From: Streptomyces albidoflavus
GTDB taxonomy: Bacteria; Actinomycetota; Actinomycetes; Streptomycetales; Streptomycetaceae
Reading direction: 5' to 3'
NCBI RefSeq assembly: GCF_000719955.1
Contig: NZ_JOII01000005.1
Coordinates: 124,001-188,000 of the forward strand
Length of the DNA: 64,000 nucleotides
This document shows, in pieces, positions 34,504-44,617 of this stretch. The translations under genes and the position numbers were made by a program. Every line of letters starts with the position of its first letter. The stretch's first letter is position 1. Under the pieces are notes generated by a model. It was not told the origin of the DNA, did no database searches, and saw only the letters and a program-made list of their open reading frames with translations.

Positions 34504-35481
34504 GTGCCGCAGCTGTTCCTGAACGAGAAGTCGTGTGAGTCCGAAGCGGGGCCCGACGCGGTCAACCGGGCGATGACCGAACTCGTCCGGGCCGTCCTGG
34601 CCATCGCCGGAGTGGACCGGCCGCGCACCGTGCTCGTCGCCCGGGAACCCGTCAACGGCCTCCAGATCGCCCCGGGCCACCCCATCGGCAAATGGTCCGG
34701 TCTGTCCCACAACCGCGACCTGTGGCGGCGCCTGCTCCAGATGCAGTCCAAATCGCCGTACCGGTCCGTCTTCCCGGACGGGCGGGACCGCCACGAGATC
34801 GAGCACCGCCACGAGGGCGTCCCGGTCGAAGGCCTCGGCGCCGCCGCCCTCATGGCGGGCATGGGGGTCTCCCTGCCGGTGGCCGCGTGCTGGGCCGGCG
34901 CACGGCTGACCCTCGTACAGGAGGAACTCGTCGAGTCCGCGGACGGCGACGGCGATGACGGGGCATTCCACTCGGAAGTGACCGAGGTGACCATCCCGCA
35001 CGTGGCGACCCGCGAGCACGTCGAGGAACACCTGCCCTGGATCCGCGAAGGGGCCGAGGCCGCCCGGCGCGGGGAGCTGGGCGCCGTGCGGACCGGCGCC
35101 GAGCTGCTGAAGTTCGCCGCCACCGGCTTCCCCCACCTGCGGTTCCTGCCGGGAGCCGAGGACCAGCTGCGCCGGCTGAACCCCCTGTGGGTGCACGCCG
35201 TCTGCAAACGCCTCACCGAACTTGAGCGGGGCGTGGCCGCCTGGGACCCCGACGCCTCGCCCGAGGGCCCCGCCTGGGGCTTCAAGGTCACCCCGGAACA
35301 CCAGACGCGTAAGCGGGAGTTCTGCCTCTTCGAGGACCTGGACGGCACGCACCGGTACTTCGACACCCACGTGCGGTTCACCCCCGGCGCCGGGCGCATC
35401 CACTTCCGGCTGCTGAGCGAGGAGAAACGCGTCCACGTCGCCCATGTCGGCGGCAAGCTCGGCGGTCGGCTCGGCGGCTGA
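34504..35481 (+). CDS. Unknown protein, third gene of the DUF262-DUF3696 cassette
   Basis: A 325-aa protein I do not recognise. It lies 43 bp after the ATPase and starts with GTG after AAGGGGAG. Its N-terminal half has segments such as VLVAREPVNGLQIAPGHPIGKW and LGAAALMAGMGVSLPVAACWAGARLTL; the middle is helical and charged. The C-terminal 60 residues (RYFDTHVRFTPGAGRIHFRLL...RVHVAHVGGKLG) form a beta-rich pattern also seen, from memory, in defence-linked proteins where an aromatic-D-x-H-x-RF segment precedes RIHFR. It could be the effector of the cassette. No standard nuclease or membrane motif is visible. Confidence 0.75.
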   Translation: MPQLFLNEKSCESEAGPDAVNRAMTELVRAVLAIAGVDRPRTVLVAREPVNGLQIAPGHPIGKWSGLSHNRDLWRRLLQMQSKSPYRSVFPDGRDRHEIEHRHEGVPVEGLGAAALMAGMGVSLPVAACWAGARLTLVQEELVESADGDGDDGAFHSEVTEVTIPHVATREHVEEHLPWIREGAEAARRGELGAVRTGAELLKFAATGFPHLRFLPGAEDQLRRLNPLWVHAVCKRLTELERGVAAWDPDASPEGPAWGFKVTPEHQTRKREFCLFEDLDGTHRYFDTHVRFTPGAGRIHFRLLSEEKRVHVAHVGGKLGGRLGG

Positions 35482-35600
35482 GCGGGGCCCACCGCCCGGC
35501 CGGACACCCACGGCGCCCCGGATACCGTAGGCCTGGTGAGCGGCCCACCGCCCCACCGTCACCAAGGGCCTCACCCGCCACCCCAGCAAGGAGACGACCC

Positions 35601-38600
35601 GTGCGCCCCACCCTCGCCGCTGACCAGGTACGGGCCAGCCTCAGCCAGTACCTCGCGACGACGTACGCGCTCGCGGACGAGGGGACGCGCGGCGCTCTCG
35701 AAAGCTTCCTCTCCGACCCCCGGGAGGGCATCTTCCGCGGCCCGTACCTGCGCATCCGCACGCCCTTCAAACAAGCCGAGGGCGACGGCTGGCAGGAGCA
35801 CCTCGGCTGGTACCCGCGCGACGACTTCACCCCCTACCGGCACCAGGAACGGGCCTGGCGGAGGCTGTCCACCCTGCATGGACCCGCCCAGCCCACCCTC
35901 GTCACCACCGGCACTGGCTCGGGCAAGACGGAGTCCTTCCTCATCCCGGTCCTCGACCACTGCCTGCGACAGCGGCAGGCGGGACGGGAAGGCGTCAAGG
36001 CCGTCCTGCTCTACCCGATGAACGCCCTCGCCACCGACCAGGCCCACCGCATCAACGACCGGCTCGCCGACGCGCTCGACCCCCGGCTGCGTGACGCCGG
36101 CGTCCGGGCCGCGCTGTACATCGGCGACAAGCCCTCCCAGGAGTTCAAGCAGAGCAACCCGAGGATCGCCGTCGACCGCGACGAGATCCGCCGGACCCGC
36201 CCGGACATCCTCATCACCAACTACAAGATGCTCGACCTGCTGCTCCAGCGCCCCGAGGACCAGGTTCTCTGGCAGGACGGCACGCTGACCTACATCGTCC
36301 TCGACGAGTTCCACACCTACGACGGCGCCCAGGGTACGGATGTGGCGATGCTGCTCCGGCGGCTCGGCACCGTCAGCGGCCTCGCAAGTCCCGGACGGCC
36401 CTTGGGACCGGTCTGCCCCATCGCCACCTCTGCCACCCTCGGCGCGATCAGCGCGAACGGCTCCCGGGCAGGAGAAGCGCAGGGGCCCACCATGCGCGAA
36501 GTCGCCGAGCAGGTCTTCGGCGTGCCCTTCCCGCCGGAGGCCGTCGTCGGCGAAGACCGCCACACCACGGGGGAGTTCACCCGGGAGAGCGACTTCTCCC
36601 TACCCTTCCCCGATCCCCACGAGGTCACCACGCTCGGCGACCCGGCCCGGGACGCGGAAGCGCTGGACGAACTTGTCGCGCTCTTCACCGGCACCCGGAG
36701 CCTGACTCCCGAGGAGCTCGGGAAGACGCTGCGCCGCCACCGCCTCACCGCCGCACTCCTGGAGATCCTCGACGGCAGGCCGCGCCCGCTCGCCGAGGTA
36801 CTGGAGGCCCTGCCGCGCTACGCCTACCACTGGGGCGTCACCGTCCAGCAACGTCCCGCCCTGGCCGCCACCGCCCTGGCCCGCTACATCGCGCTGCTGT
36901 CGCACGCCAGGGCGGAGAACGGCCGGCCCCTGCTCTCCATCGAGATCCACCACTGGGTCCGCTCCGTCTCCCGCCTCCTGCGGGGCATCACCGCCTCCCG
37001 GGCCGAGTTCCGGTGGGACGACGAGAAGATGGGCCCGCGCGGCCGTCTGGCCCGCAAGCCGGCGTCCGGCGAGCGGGCGCCCGGCCCGGTGCCCGACGAG
37101 GAGGCGGCCACCCCCGGGGACGACAGCGCCCCGCCGCCCGCCGAGGTCTTCCTGCCCGCCGTGTTCTGCCGCGAGTGCGGGCGCTCCGGCTGGGCGGCCT
37201 ACTCGCCGGAGGCTGACCCCGCCGACCTCGACCTCACGGCACAGCGCATCCGCAGAGCCTCCATGAGCCGGGAGAAGCGACGCGTCCGCAACATGATCGC
37301 CGCGACCGGGCAGGAGGTGCACGAGGCTGCTTTCTCCAGCGGCGAGCGTCCTCGCGGCGGACCCACCGTCATGGTGCTCGACGGCGTCAACGGCCGTCTG
37401 CGGCCACTCTCACCGGAAACCGACTTTTTCCCCGCCCCGGACGGCGGAGGCCCGCGCCGGGCCAGGCCGCTGCACCACGGCGCCTTCGTGCGGGTCGACC
37501 TGGCCGGGGACCGCGCGGCCGAGCAGGACCAGTGCCCCGCCTGCCGCACCTTCAACGCCATCCGCTACCTCGGCACCGGCCTGGCGGCCCTGGCCTCCGC
37601 GGCCATCACGCAGCTGTTCACCGGCGGTGAGCTGGACCCGGCCCGCAAAGAGAACAAGACCCTCCTTTTCAACGACTCCGTACAGGACGCCGCCCACCGC
37701 GCCGGATACGTGGCCAGCCGCTCGTACACCTTCTCCTTCCGCTCCCTGCTCGCCAGCCGCATCGCCGAGGAGGAGCCGGTCACCGTCGGCGACCTGGCGG
37801 CCGACATCATCGCCGACGTGGTCGACAGCAAGGCGGTCCAGGCCGCCGTCATCCCGCCGGACCTGCATGTCCTCCGGGGCGTGGACACCCTGCTCGCGGG
37901 CCGCAGCCGCGGCTCCCGCCCGACCTGGGAGCTGATCGCCCAGCGCCTGGCGTTCGCCGCCGTCATGGAGTTCGGCCTCAAGTCCCGGCAGGGACGCACC
38001 CTGGAGCTCACCCGCACCGTCGCCGCCGGCATCCCCCTCGCCGACCCGGACGCCATCGCCAGCCTGGTCGCCGACCTCCTGCGCACCACCCCCGGCGAGA
38101 TCGCCCTGCCCGACGGCTCCCAGCCCGGCCCCGACCGCCACCTCGGCTACGTACGCGGCCTCCTGGAGCGGCTGCGGACCCGCGGAGCCGTCCGGCACGC
38201 CTGGCTGGACGAGTGGCTCGCCCAGGGCGGCGTACGCCGCTGGGCCGTGTGGGGCGGCCGGACGCCGGGCATGCCCGCCTTCCCCGCCGGGGTCTCCGCC
38301 CCCTCCTTCCTGCTGGGCGGGCCCAAGCAGGGCAGCGAGGACTTCGACGTGCTCACCGCCCGGCTCGGCTGGTACCAGGACTGGACCATGCGCTGCCTCG
38401 GCCTGCGCCGCCCGGAAGCCGCCACCGACCTGCTGTCCCGCCTGCTCCCGGCGCTCGCCGACACGGGCGTCCTCTCGGCCCGTACCGCCCAGGACGGCAC
38501 CACCCGCGTTTACGGCCTCCAGCCCGGCCACATCGAGGTCCGTAAGCTCGCCGACGACCTCGTCGGCGAAGCCACCGCCCACTGCCCGATGTGCTTCTGG

Positions 38601-41600
38601 GAACAGACCGTCCACCCCGACCACGCCGACCAGTGGCACGGCCAGCCCTGCCCGCGCTACCGCTGCGGCGGAACCCTCAGCACCGGAGCGGACCTGGCCG
38701 GCGGGGTACGGCGGCGCGACTACACCGAGGACTTCTACCGCCGCATGTACCGCGAGGCGGGCGTCTTCACCATCAACACCGCCGAGCACACCAGCACGCT
38801 CAGCCGCGCCAAGCGCGAAGCGGTCGAGAAGGCCTTCCGCGACGGCACCGACGTGCACTACGCCAACCCGCAGGTGCTCTCCTGCACGCCCACCCTGGAA
38901 CTAGGCATCGACATCGGCGACCTCTCCACCGTCATCCTCGGCTCCCTCCCCAAGGGGCCCGCCAACTACATCCAGCGGGTCGGCCGGGCGGGCCGCTCCT
39001 CCGGCAACGCCTACCTGCTCACCATGGTCGACCGGGGCCCCCGGGACCGGTACTACCTCGAAGACCCCCGCATGATGATCGACGGGGAGATCCAGCCCCC
39101 CGGCTGCTACCTCTCCGCCTCCGAGATCCTGCGCCGCCAGTACCTCGCCCACCTCCTCGACCTCGCGGCAGCGGGGCGGCTGCCCGCCGCCGCCCCCGGC
39201 GACCAGCCCGTCGGCCCCCTGCCCCGGATGGCCGTCGAACTCTTCGGCGACGAGGCATGGCGGACCGAGTTCACCGAGGCCGCCCTCGCCCACGGCGAGC
39301 GGCTGGCCCGTGCCTTCCTGGAACTCTTTCCTCCTTACGACGAGGAGCAGGGCACCGGCATCAGCCCCCAGGCCGCGACCGACCTGCGCACCTACGCCAC
39401 CTTCCCGGGCCCGGAGGGGTTGCGGGCGCGCGTTGAGGATGCCCAGCAGCAGTGGGAGGCCCGGCGCGCCGAGACCCAGCGCCGGATCGAGGCCATCGAC
39501 CGCGCCCACGGGCTGCTCGTCGCCGGCGACCCCGAACACGAGCGGCAGGGGCGTGAACTCCGCGCCGAGCGCCGCGCCGCCGTGGGCGTAGTCAAGGTAC
39601 TGGGGCGGACCACCGCCCACGGCGCCCTCGTCGAGCTCGGCCTGCTGCCCAACTACAGCCTCATCGACTCCGCCACCGAACTGGAGGCCACCCTAACCTG
39701 GAGCGAGAGGACCCCGGAAGGCCGCGAGCACCACTCCAAGACCATCACGCACACCCGCCCCGCCCGCCTCGCCCTCAAGGACTTCGCCCCCGGCAACCAC
39801 TTCTACGCCCAGAGCTACAAACACAAGATCACCGGGCTGGACATCGGCAGCCCCGAACGCCCGGCCTGGCTGTGGTGGCGCGTCTGCCCCGACTGCGGCC
39901 ACATCCGCACCCACCAGGCCGAACAGGACTCTTCGGCCTGCCCGCGCTGCACCTCCCCGGCCATCGGCGACGTCGGCTGCCTGCACAAGGTGCTCGTCCC
40001 CCGGCGCGTCACCTCCCGGGACGTACGCGACGACGTCCGGGTCCGCGACGAATCCGACGACCGGGAGAGGCGCCACTACACCGTCGTCCCCGCCGTGGAC
40101 ATCCGCCGCGACACCATCGAACAGGCTTGGAAACACCAGCACGCCACCTTCGGCTGGGAGTTCACCCGGCAGGCCCTCGTCCGCCACCTCAACGTCGGCG
40201 CTGCACGCGCCGACGGCGGGCCGGAGACCCCCTTCGCCGGCGGCGAGGTCCGCCTCAACCCCTTCTGGGTCTGCGACGCCTGCGGATTCGCCGACGCCGA
40301 CGGGGGCCCGCCTGCCGCACACGACACCTTCGACTCCGACCGCGCCACGCGCTACCACCGCCCCTGGTGTCCCCGCAGGCGCGGCGGGCCCGAGCTCCAG
40401 CAGGGCACGAAGGTGCTCCTCGCCCACGAGCTCAGGACCGAGGCCCTGCGCATCCTCATCCCCGCCGTCACCGCCCACACCAACGAACGGCTGGTCTCCT
40501 TCAAGGCCCTGCTGCTCGCCGGCATCGCCCACAGCTACGGCGGGGACCCGGACCACCTGGCCGTGGTACCGGCCTCCATGCCGGACGAGGGCAGCCAGGG
40601 CAGTGGCCTGCGACGGCACTTCCTCGTCCTGTACGACACGCTGCCCGGCGGCACCGGCTACCTCCACCGCCTGGCGGGGCCCGACGGCCTCCGCAACGTG
40701 CTCCGGCGCGCCCGGGAGGCGGTCGAGAGCTGCGTATGCGTGCGCGAGGGCCGCCCGGCCTGCCACCGGTGCCTGCTGCGGCACGTCGACGACCACGAGT
40801 ACGAACTTGTCTCCCGCGAGCACGCCCTCGACATGCTCGGCGAGCTCTTCGGCCGGGACGGCGGGGCCTGGTCGGCCCAGCCCGTCGCCACCACCCGGGA
40901 AATCACACTCGTCCACCAGGTGGAGAGCGAACTCGAAGCGCTGTTCCGGCGCGGCCTGCTGGACTGGGCCGCCCTTGCCGACGAGGTCAGCGTCCGCACC
41001 GCCCACACCCCCGACGGCGAACGCGACATCACCCTGCGGTTCACCGCACCCGACCAGACCGTCCGCGGCTGGCAGATGGAGACGCAGACGTCACTCGGCT
41101 TCACCCGGCCCGACGTGGTCTTCCGCAGCCTCGACGACGACCGGCGCGTAGCCGTCTACCTCGACGGCTACCGCTACCACGCCGCCCCCGGCTGCAACCG
41201 GCTCGCCGACGACGCCGCCAAGCGCACCCGGCTACGGGCCGAGCATGGCTGGCAGGTCTTCCAGCTCACCTGGGAGGACGTCCAGGCCTGGGCGGGCCGC
41301 AGCCGGCCGCAGTCCGACCCGGTGTGGCAGCCGTACCAGCACACCGCGCAGCGGACGGCGAGGGACATTCACCGGCGACTTCACGCCGGTGACGCCCGGG
41401 ACCTGCCCAAGTACGTCTGGGCCAACCCCGTCGAGACGCTGATCGGCTACCTCACCGACCCTGACCCCGCGCTCTGGCGCAGGCGCACCCAGAGCGCTCT
41501 CGCCGGGTTCGCCGCTGTCTCGGCCACGAGCCGGGCACTGGCCGACGGCACGCAGGTCCGCGAGCGGCTGACGGAGGCCCTCCGCGGCGAGCGGCTCGCC

Positions 41601-42344
41601 GGCGGGAACGGCGCGGTGCAGGTCATGGCCACGACAGACGCCTCCGGCTGCCCGCTGGTGATCGCGCTGGACCTGCGGAACGGGCAGGCGCGCGCCGCCT
41701 GGACCGCTGTCACCGTGCTCGACGATGCCGACGCCACCCTGGAGACCGACGAGGCGGCACACCACCGCCGCTGGTCCGCCTGGCTCTACTGGACCAACCT
41801 GCTCCAGTTCCTCAACGAGGGCCAGGGAGACGGGGTCCAACTGACCACTTCCCTGCTGGAAGGGTTCGACCCGGTCGAACTCGCCGTCACCGGAGGCGGA
41901 GGCTGGCTGGCCTCGCAGCGCCGGGCGGACGTGGTGCGAACCCCCGACGCCCCCGCCCGGAACGCCTCCGAGGAGCCGGCCGCCACCCTGCGCGACCCGG
42001 CCTGGGACGAGGTGATCGCCTATCTCGTCGACGAGCCAGGGCTGCCCGAACTCGCTTCACGACTGGCCGATTTGGGCGTCACCGCCCCCGAAGCAGGCTT
42101 CGAACTCGGCGAAGGGGCCTGGCCGGCCGAGCTGGCCTGGCCGGACCGGCGCGTCGCTGTGGTCCTCGCCCATCGTCCTGGGGCAGGCGAGGACAAGGAT
42201 CAGGACGCCGAGGACCGCGACCGGGCCTACGCCGCGGCCGGCTGGCAGGCCCGGCCCGCCCCTGAGTGGGACGCACGCGAGCTCGCAGCCCTGCTGAACG
42301 AGGAGCCCGGCAAGCAGACGGAAGCAGAGGAGAACGACGCATGA
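35601..42344 (+). CDS. Giant DUF1998-type helicase with nuclease-like C-terminal region
   Basis: A 2247-aa SF2 helicase. Walker A is VTTGTGSGKTES near residue 105, DEFH near 233, SATLG near 275, and the C-lobe QRVGRAGRSSG near 1126. It contains several zinc-knuckle-like Cys pairs (CRECG, CPACR, CPMC/CPRYRC, CPDCG/CPRC, CDACG) and a DUF1998 region (YDTLPGGTGYL, CHRCLLRH near 1725). At about 1815-1895, TRPDVVF, VAVYLDGYRYH and LTWEDV resemble Vsr/DUF559-type nuclease folds, though catalytic residues are uncertain. A further 350-residue tail follows. The size fits Druantia DruE or a DrmA/DrmB fusion. GTG follows AAGGAG. Confidence 0.78.
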   Translation: MRPTLAADQVRASLSQYLATTYALADEGTRGALESFLSDPREGIFRGPYLRIRTPFKQAEGDGWQEHLGWYPRDDFTPYRHQERAWRRLSTLHGPAQPTLVTTGTGSGKTESFLIPVLDHCLRQRQAGREGVKAVLLYPMNALATDQAHRINDRLADALDPRLRDAGVRAALYIGDKPSQEFKQSNPRIAVDRDEIRRTRPDILITNYKMLDLLLQRPEDQVLWQDGTLTYIVLDEFHTYDGAQGTDVAMLLRRLGTVSGLASPGRPLGPVCPIATSATLGAISANGSRAGEAQGPTMREVAEQVFGVPFPPEAVVGEDRHTTGEFTRESDFSLPFPDPHEVTTLGDPARDAEALDELVALFTGTRSLTPEELGKTLRRHRLTAALLEILDGRPRPLAEVLEALPRYAYHWGVTVQQRPALAATALARYIALLSHARAENGRPLLSIEIHHWVRSVSRLLRGITASRAEFRWDDEKMGPRGRLARKPASGERAPGPVPDEEAATPGDDSAPPPAEVFLPAVFCRECGRSGWAAYSPEADPADLDLTAQRIRRASMSREKRRVRNMIAATGQEVHEAAFSSGERPRGGPTVMVLDGVNGRLRPLSPETDFFPAPDGGGPRRARPLHHGAFVRVDLAGDRAAEQDQCPACRTFNAIRYLGTGLAALASAAITQLFTGGELDPARKENKTLLFNDSVQDAAHRAGYVASRSYTFSFRSLLASRIAEEEPVTVGDLAADIIADVVDSKAVQAAVIPPDLHVLRGVDTLLAGRSRGSRPTWELIAQRLAFAAVMEFGLKSRQGRTLELTRTVAAGIPLADPDAIASLVADLLRTTPGEIALPDGSQPGPDRHLGYVRGLLERLRTRGAVRHAWLDEWLAQGGVRRWAVWGGRTPGMPAFPAGVSAPSFLLGGPKQGSEDFDVLTARLGWYQDWTMRCLGLRRPEAATDLLSRLLPALADTGVLSARTAQDGTTRVYGLQPGHIEVRKLADDLVGEATAHCPMCFWEQTVHPDHADQWHGQPCPRYRCGGTLSTGADLAGGVRRRDYTEDFYRRMYREAGVFTINTAEHTSTLSRAKREAVEKAFRDGTDVHYANPQVLSCTPTLELGIDIGDLSTVILGSLPKGPANYIQRVGRAGRSSGNAYLLTMVDRGPRDRYYLEDPRMMIDGEIQPPGCYLSASEILRRQYLAHLLDLAAAGRLPAAAPGDQPVGPLPRMAVELFGDEAWRTEFTEAALAHGERLARAFLELFPPYDEEQGTGISPQAATDLRTYATFPGPEGLRARVEDAQQQWEARRAETQRRIEAIDRAHGLLVAGDPEHERQGRELRAERRAAVGVVKVLGRTTAHGALVELGLLPNYSLIDSATELEATLTWSERTPEGREHHSKTITHTRPARLALKDFAPGNHFYAQSYKHKITGLDIGSPERPAWLWWRVCPDCGHIRTHQAEQDSSACPRCTSPAIGDVGCLHKVLVPRRVTSRDVRDDVRVRDESDDRERRHYTVVPAVDIRRDTIEQAWKHQHATFGWEFTRQALVRHLNVGAARADGGPETPFAGGEVRLNPFWVCDACGFADADGGPPAAHDTFDSDRATRYHRPWCPRRRGGPELQQGTKVLLAHELRTEALRILIPAVTAHTNERLVSFKALLLAGIAHSYGGDPDHLAVVPASMPDEGSQGSGLRRHFLVLYDTLPGGTGYLHRLAGPDGLRNVLRRAREAVESCVCVREGRPACHRCLLRHVDDHEYELVSREHALDMLGELFGRDGGAWSAQPVATTREITLVHQVESELEALFRRGLLDWAALADEVSVRTAHTPDGERDITLRFTAPDQTVRGWQMETQTSLGFTRPDVVFRSLDDDRRVAVYLDGYRYHAAPGCNRLADDAAKRTRLRAEHGWQVFQLTWEDVQAWAGRSRPQSDPVWQPYQHTAQRTARDIHRRLHAGDARDLPKYVWANPVETLIGYLTDPDPALWRRRTQSALAGFAAVSATSRALADGTQVRERLTEALRGERLAGGNGAVQVMATTDASGCPLVIALDLRNGQARAAWTAVTVLDDADATLETDEAAHHRRWSAWLYWTNLLQFLNEGQGDGVQLTTSLLEGFDPVELAVTGGGGWLASQRRADVVRTPDAPARNASEEPAATLRDPAWDEVIAYLVDEPGLPELASRLADLGVTAPEAGFELGEGAWPAELAWPDRRVAVVLAHRPGAGEDKDQDAEDRDRAYAAAGWQARPAPEWDARELAALLNEEPGKQTEAEENDA

Positions 42345-44611
42345 CGGTCAACGGTGCCCCCAGGAAGGGGGTCATCCTCCGCCTGCTGGACAAGGCGGAC
42401 AAGGAAATCGCTGCACTCGACCAGAACGTGGTCGACGCCGTCTACAAGTTCCAGCACGACTTCCGGCGCAACCCCAACGCCGGCGTGTTCCATCTCGCCC
42501 CCCTCCAGGGACACCAGCGCCTCTGGTCGGCACACGTCGGCCACGAGCACCGAGCCCTGCTGCTGCGCCTGGCCGAGAACGACTGGCTGCTCGTCTCAGT
42601 CAAGCACCAGCGCCGCGTCCACGAGAACCTGGACAGCCTCGCCTACGGCATCAACCAGATCACCGGTGCCATCGAATACGTCGACCTCTCGGTCGTCACC
42701 GAGAGCGTACGGCGCCGCGAAGCCGCCCAGCGGCCCGCCCCGGCAGCGCCCGAGTCGGCGCCCGTCCCCTCTGCGCCCCCGGCCGGACAGCCGCTCTTCG
42801 CCGAGTACGGCGCCGCCGGCCTCGCCGAGCTGGGTGTGGCCGAACCGCTCATCCCGATCATCCTCAAACTCACCGACGACGACGAACTCCTCGGACTGGT
42901 CGAGTACGCCCCCCGGCACACTGGTGAAGTCCTGCTGCGGCTGCGCGACGGCGTCCCCTTCGAGCAGGTCAGACAGGATGTCACGGAACCGGTCGCCGTC
43001 CCCGCCGCGGAGCAGCTTGACCCCGAGGACTGGCAGGCGGCCGTCGACCGCTCCCAGGCCGTCGTCATCACCGACGACGAATCGCTCCGCAGCATCCTCG
43101 AAGAAGGCGACTTCGGGCGTTGGAAGATCTTCCTCCATCCCACCCAGGAGAAGCTGGTCCGCCGCGAGTACTCCGGCCCTGCCCGGGTCGGCGGAGGCCC
43201 AGGCACCGGCAAGACCATCGTCGCCCTGCATCGGGTGTGCCACCTCGTCTCCCAGCTCCCGCCCGGCCACACCCGGCCCGTACTGCTCACCACTTTCAAC
43301 AAGAACCTGGCCGCCGACCTGCGGGCCCGGCTGCTCTCCCTCGGCGGTCAGGAGACCCTCTCTCGGGTCGACATCACCCACGTGGACCAGCTTGCCACGC
43401 GCGTGGTCGGCGAGGCCGACCCCGGCAACCCCAAGCGCCGGATCAGCGACACCCAGGCACTGCGCGAATGGCGGGACCTGCTGGTGGAGTCCGGTGAGAA
43501 CCGGTGGGGGGCGGAGTTCCTCAGCGACGAGTGGAACCAGGTGATCCTGGGCCAGGCCGTCGCCTCCCGCAGCGACTACTTCAAGGCCAGGCGCGCCGGG
43601 CGGGGCCGCAGCGTCTCCCGGGCCGACCGCGCCGACATCTGGCAGCTCGCGGAGCGGTACACCCAGCGTCTGGACTCCAAGGGAGTGGAAACCCACCGGC
43701 AGGTGGCCGAGCGGGCCGCCCGCCTGGAGATGACGAGGAAAGCCAAGATCGACCAGCGGGCCACGGAACGCGACGAGCGCGGCGGCCAGTACAACATCCA
43801 CGTCGAAGACGGCTCCGGCGCATGGCTGCGATACCGCTACCGGCACATCGTGGTCGACGAGGCACAGGACCTCAGCGCCGCCCACTGGAAAATGCTCCGC
43901 GCCATGGTCCCGAGCGGGCCCAACGACCTCTTCCTGGTCGGCGACACCCACCAGCGCATCTACGACCACCAGGTCACCCTCGGCAGCCTTGGCGTCAACA
44001 TCCGTGGCAGGTCCTCCCGGCTCACCCTCAGCTACCGGACGACCCGCGAGATCCTGTACTCCGCCCTCGGAGTGCTCGCGGGCACCGCCTACGACGATCT
44101 CGACGGCGGAGAGGACGGCTTGGCCGGCTACCGCTCCGTCCTGCACGGGCCCCGTCCTCAGCTGCGGTCCGCACCCAGCTGGGAAGAGGAGCTGGAGCTG
44201 GTGGTGGAACAACTCAACGCCTGGCACGACGTGCCTCGCGAAGCCACGGCCGTCTGCGTCCCCACCAACGACATGGTCACCGAGGTCGCCTACCGGCTGC
44301 GGCAGCGCGGCATCACCTCCACCGAGATCACCTCGGACGGGCCCCGTCACGAGGAAGGCGTGCACATTGGCACCATGTACCGGTTCAAGGGGTTGGAGTA
44401 CCGCCGCATGATCATCGCGGGCGTCTCCCAGGGCCTGGTGCCGCGCGCCTCGGTGGAGGCCTGGGAGCGCACCGATCCGCAGCGGCATCGACGCGAACTC
44501 CAGCGAGCCCGCTCACTCCTCTTCGTCGCGGCCACCCGCGCCCGCGACGCCCTGACGATCACCTGGAACGGCCGACCCAGCAGGTTCCTGGAGCCACTGG
44601 CGGGGAGCTGA
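42341..44611 (+). CDS. UvrD-type SF1 helicase with RelE/ParE-like N-terminus
   Basis: A 756-aa protein. The first 125 residues resemble a RelE/ParE toxin fold (FQHDFRRNPNAGVFHLAPLQG, RLWSAHVGHEHRALLLRLAENDWLLVSVKHQ). An SF1 helicase follows: Walker A GGGPGTGKT near 285, Walker B VVDEAQDLS, LVGDTHQRIY, LSYRTTREI, HIGTMYRFKGLEYRR and VAATRARDAL. The ATG overlaps the stop of the giant helicase by four bases, so both are made together and probably act on the same DNA. There is no cognate antitoxin gene; the RelE-like domain may be structural. Confidence 0.85.
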   Translation: MTVNGAPRKGVILRLLDKADKEIAALDQNVVDAVYKFQHDFRRNPNAGVFHLAPLQGHQRLWSAHVGHEHRALLLRLAENDWLLVSVKHQRRVHENLDSLAYGINQITGAIEYVDLSVVTESVRRREAAQRPAPAAPESAPVPSAPPAGQPLFAEYGAAGLAELGVAEPLIPIILKLTDDDELLGLVEYAPRHTGEVLLRLRDGVPFEQVRQDVTEPVAVPAAEQLDPEDWQAAVDRSQAVVITDDESLRSILEEGDFGRWKIFLHPTQEKLVRREYSGPARVGGGPGTGKTIVALHRVCHLVSQLPPGHTRPVLLTTFNKNLAADLRARLLSLGGQETLSRVDITHVDQLATRVVGEADPGNPKRRISDTQALREWRDLLVESGENRWGAEFLSDEWNQVILGQAVASRSDYFKARRAGRGRSVSRADRADIWQLAERYTQRLDSKGVETHRQVAERAARLEMTRKAKIDQRATERDERGGQYNIHVEDGSGAWLRYRYRHIVVDEAQDLSAAHWKMLRAMVPSGPNDLFLVGDTHQRIYDHQVTLGSLGVNIRGRSSRLTLSYRTTREILYSALGVLAGTAYDDLDGGEDGLAGYRSVLHGPRPQLRSAPSWEEELELVVEQLNAWHDVPREATAVCVPTNDMVTEVAYRLRQRGITSTEITSDGPRHEEGVHIGTMYRFKGLEYRRMIIAGVSQGLVPRASVEAWERTDPQRHRRELQRARSLLFVAATRARDALTITWNGRPSRFLEPLAGS

Positions 44612-44617
44612 CGGCTA

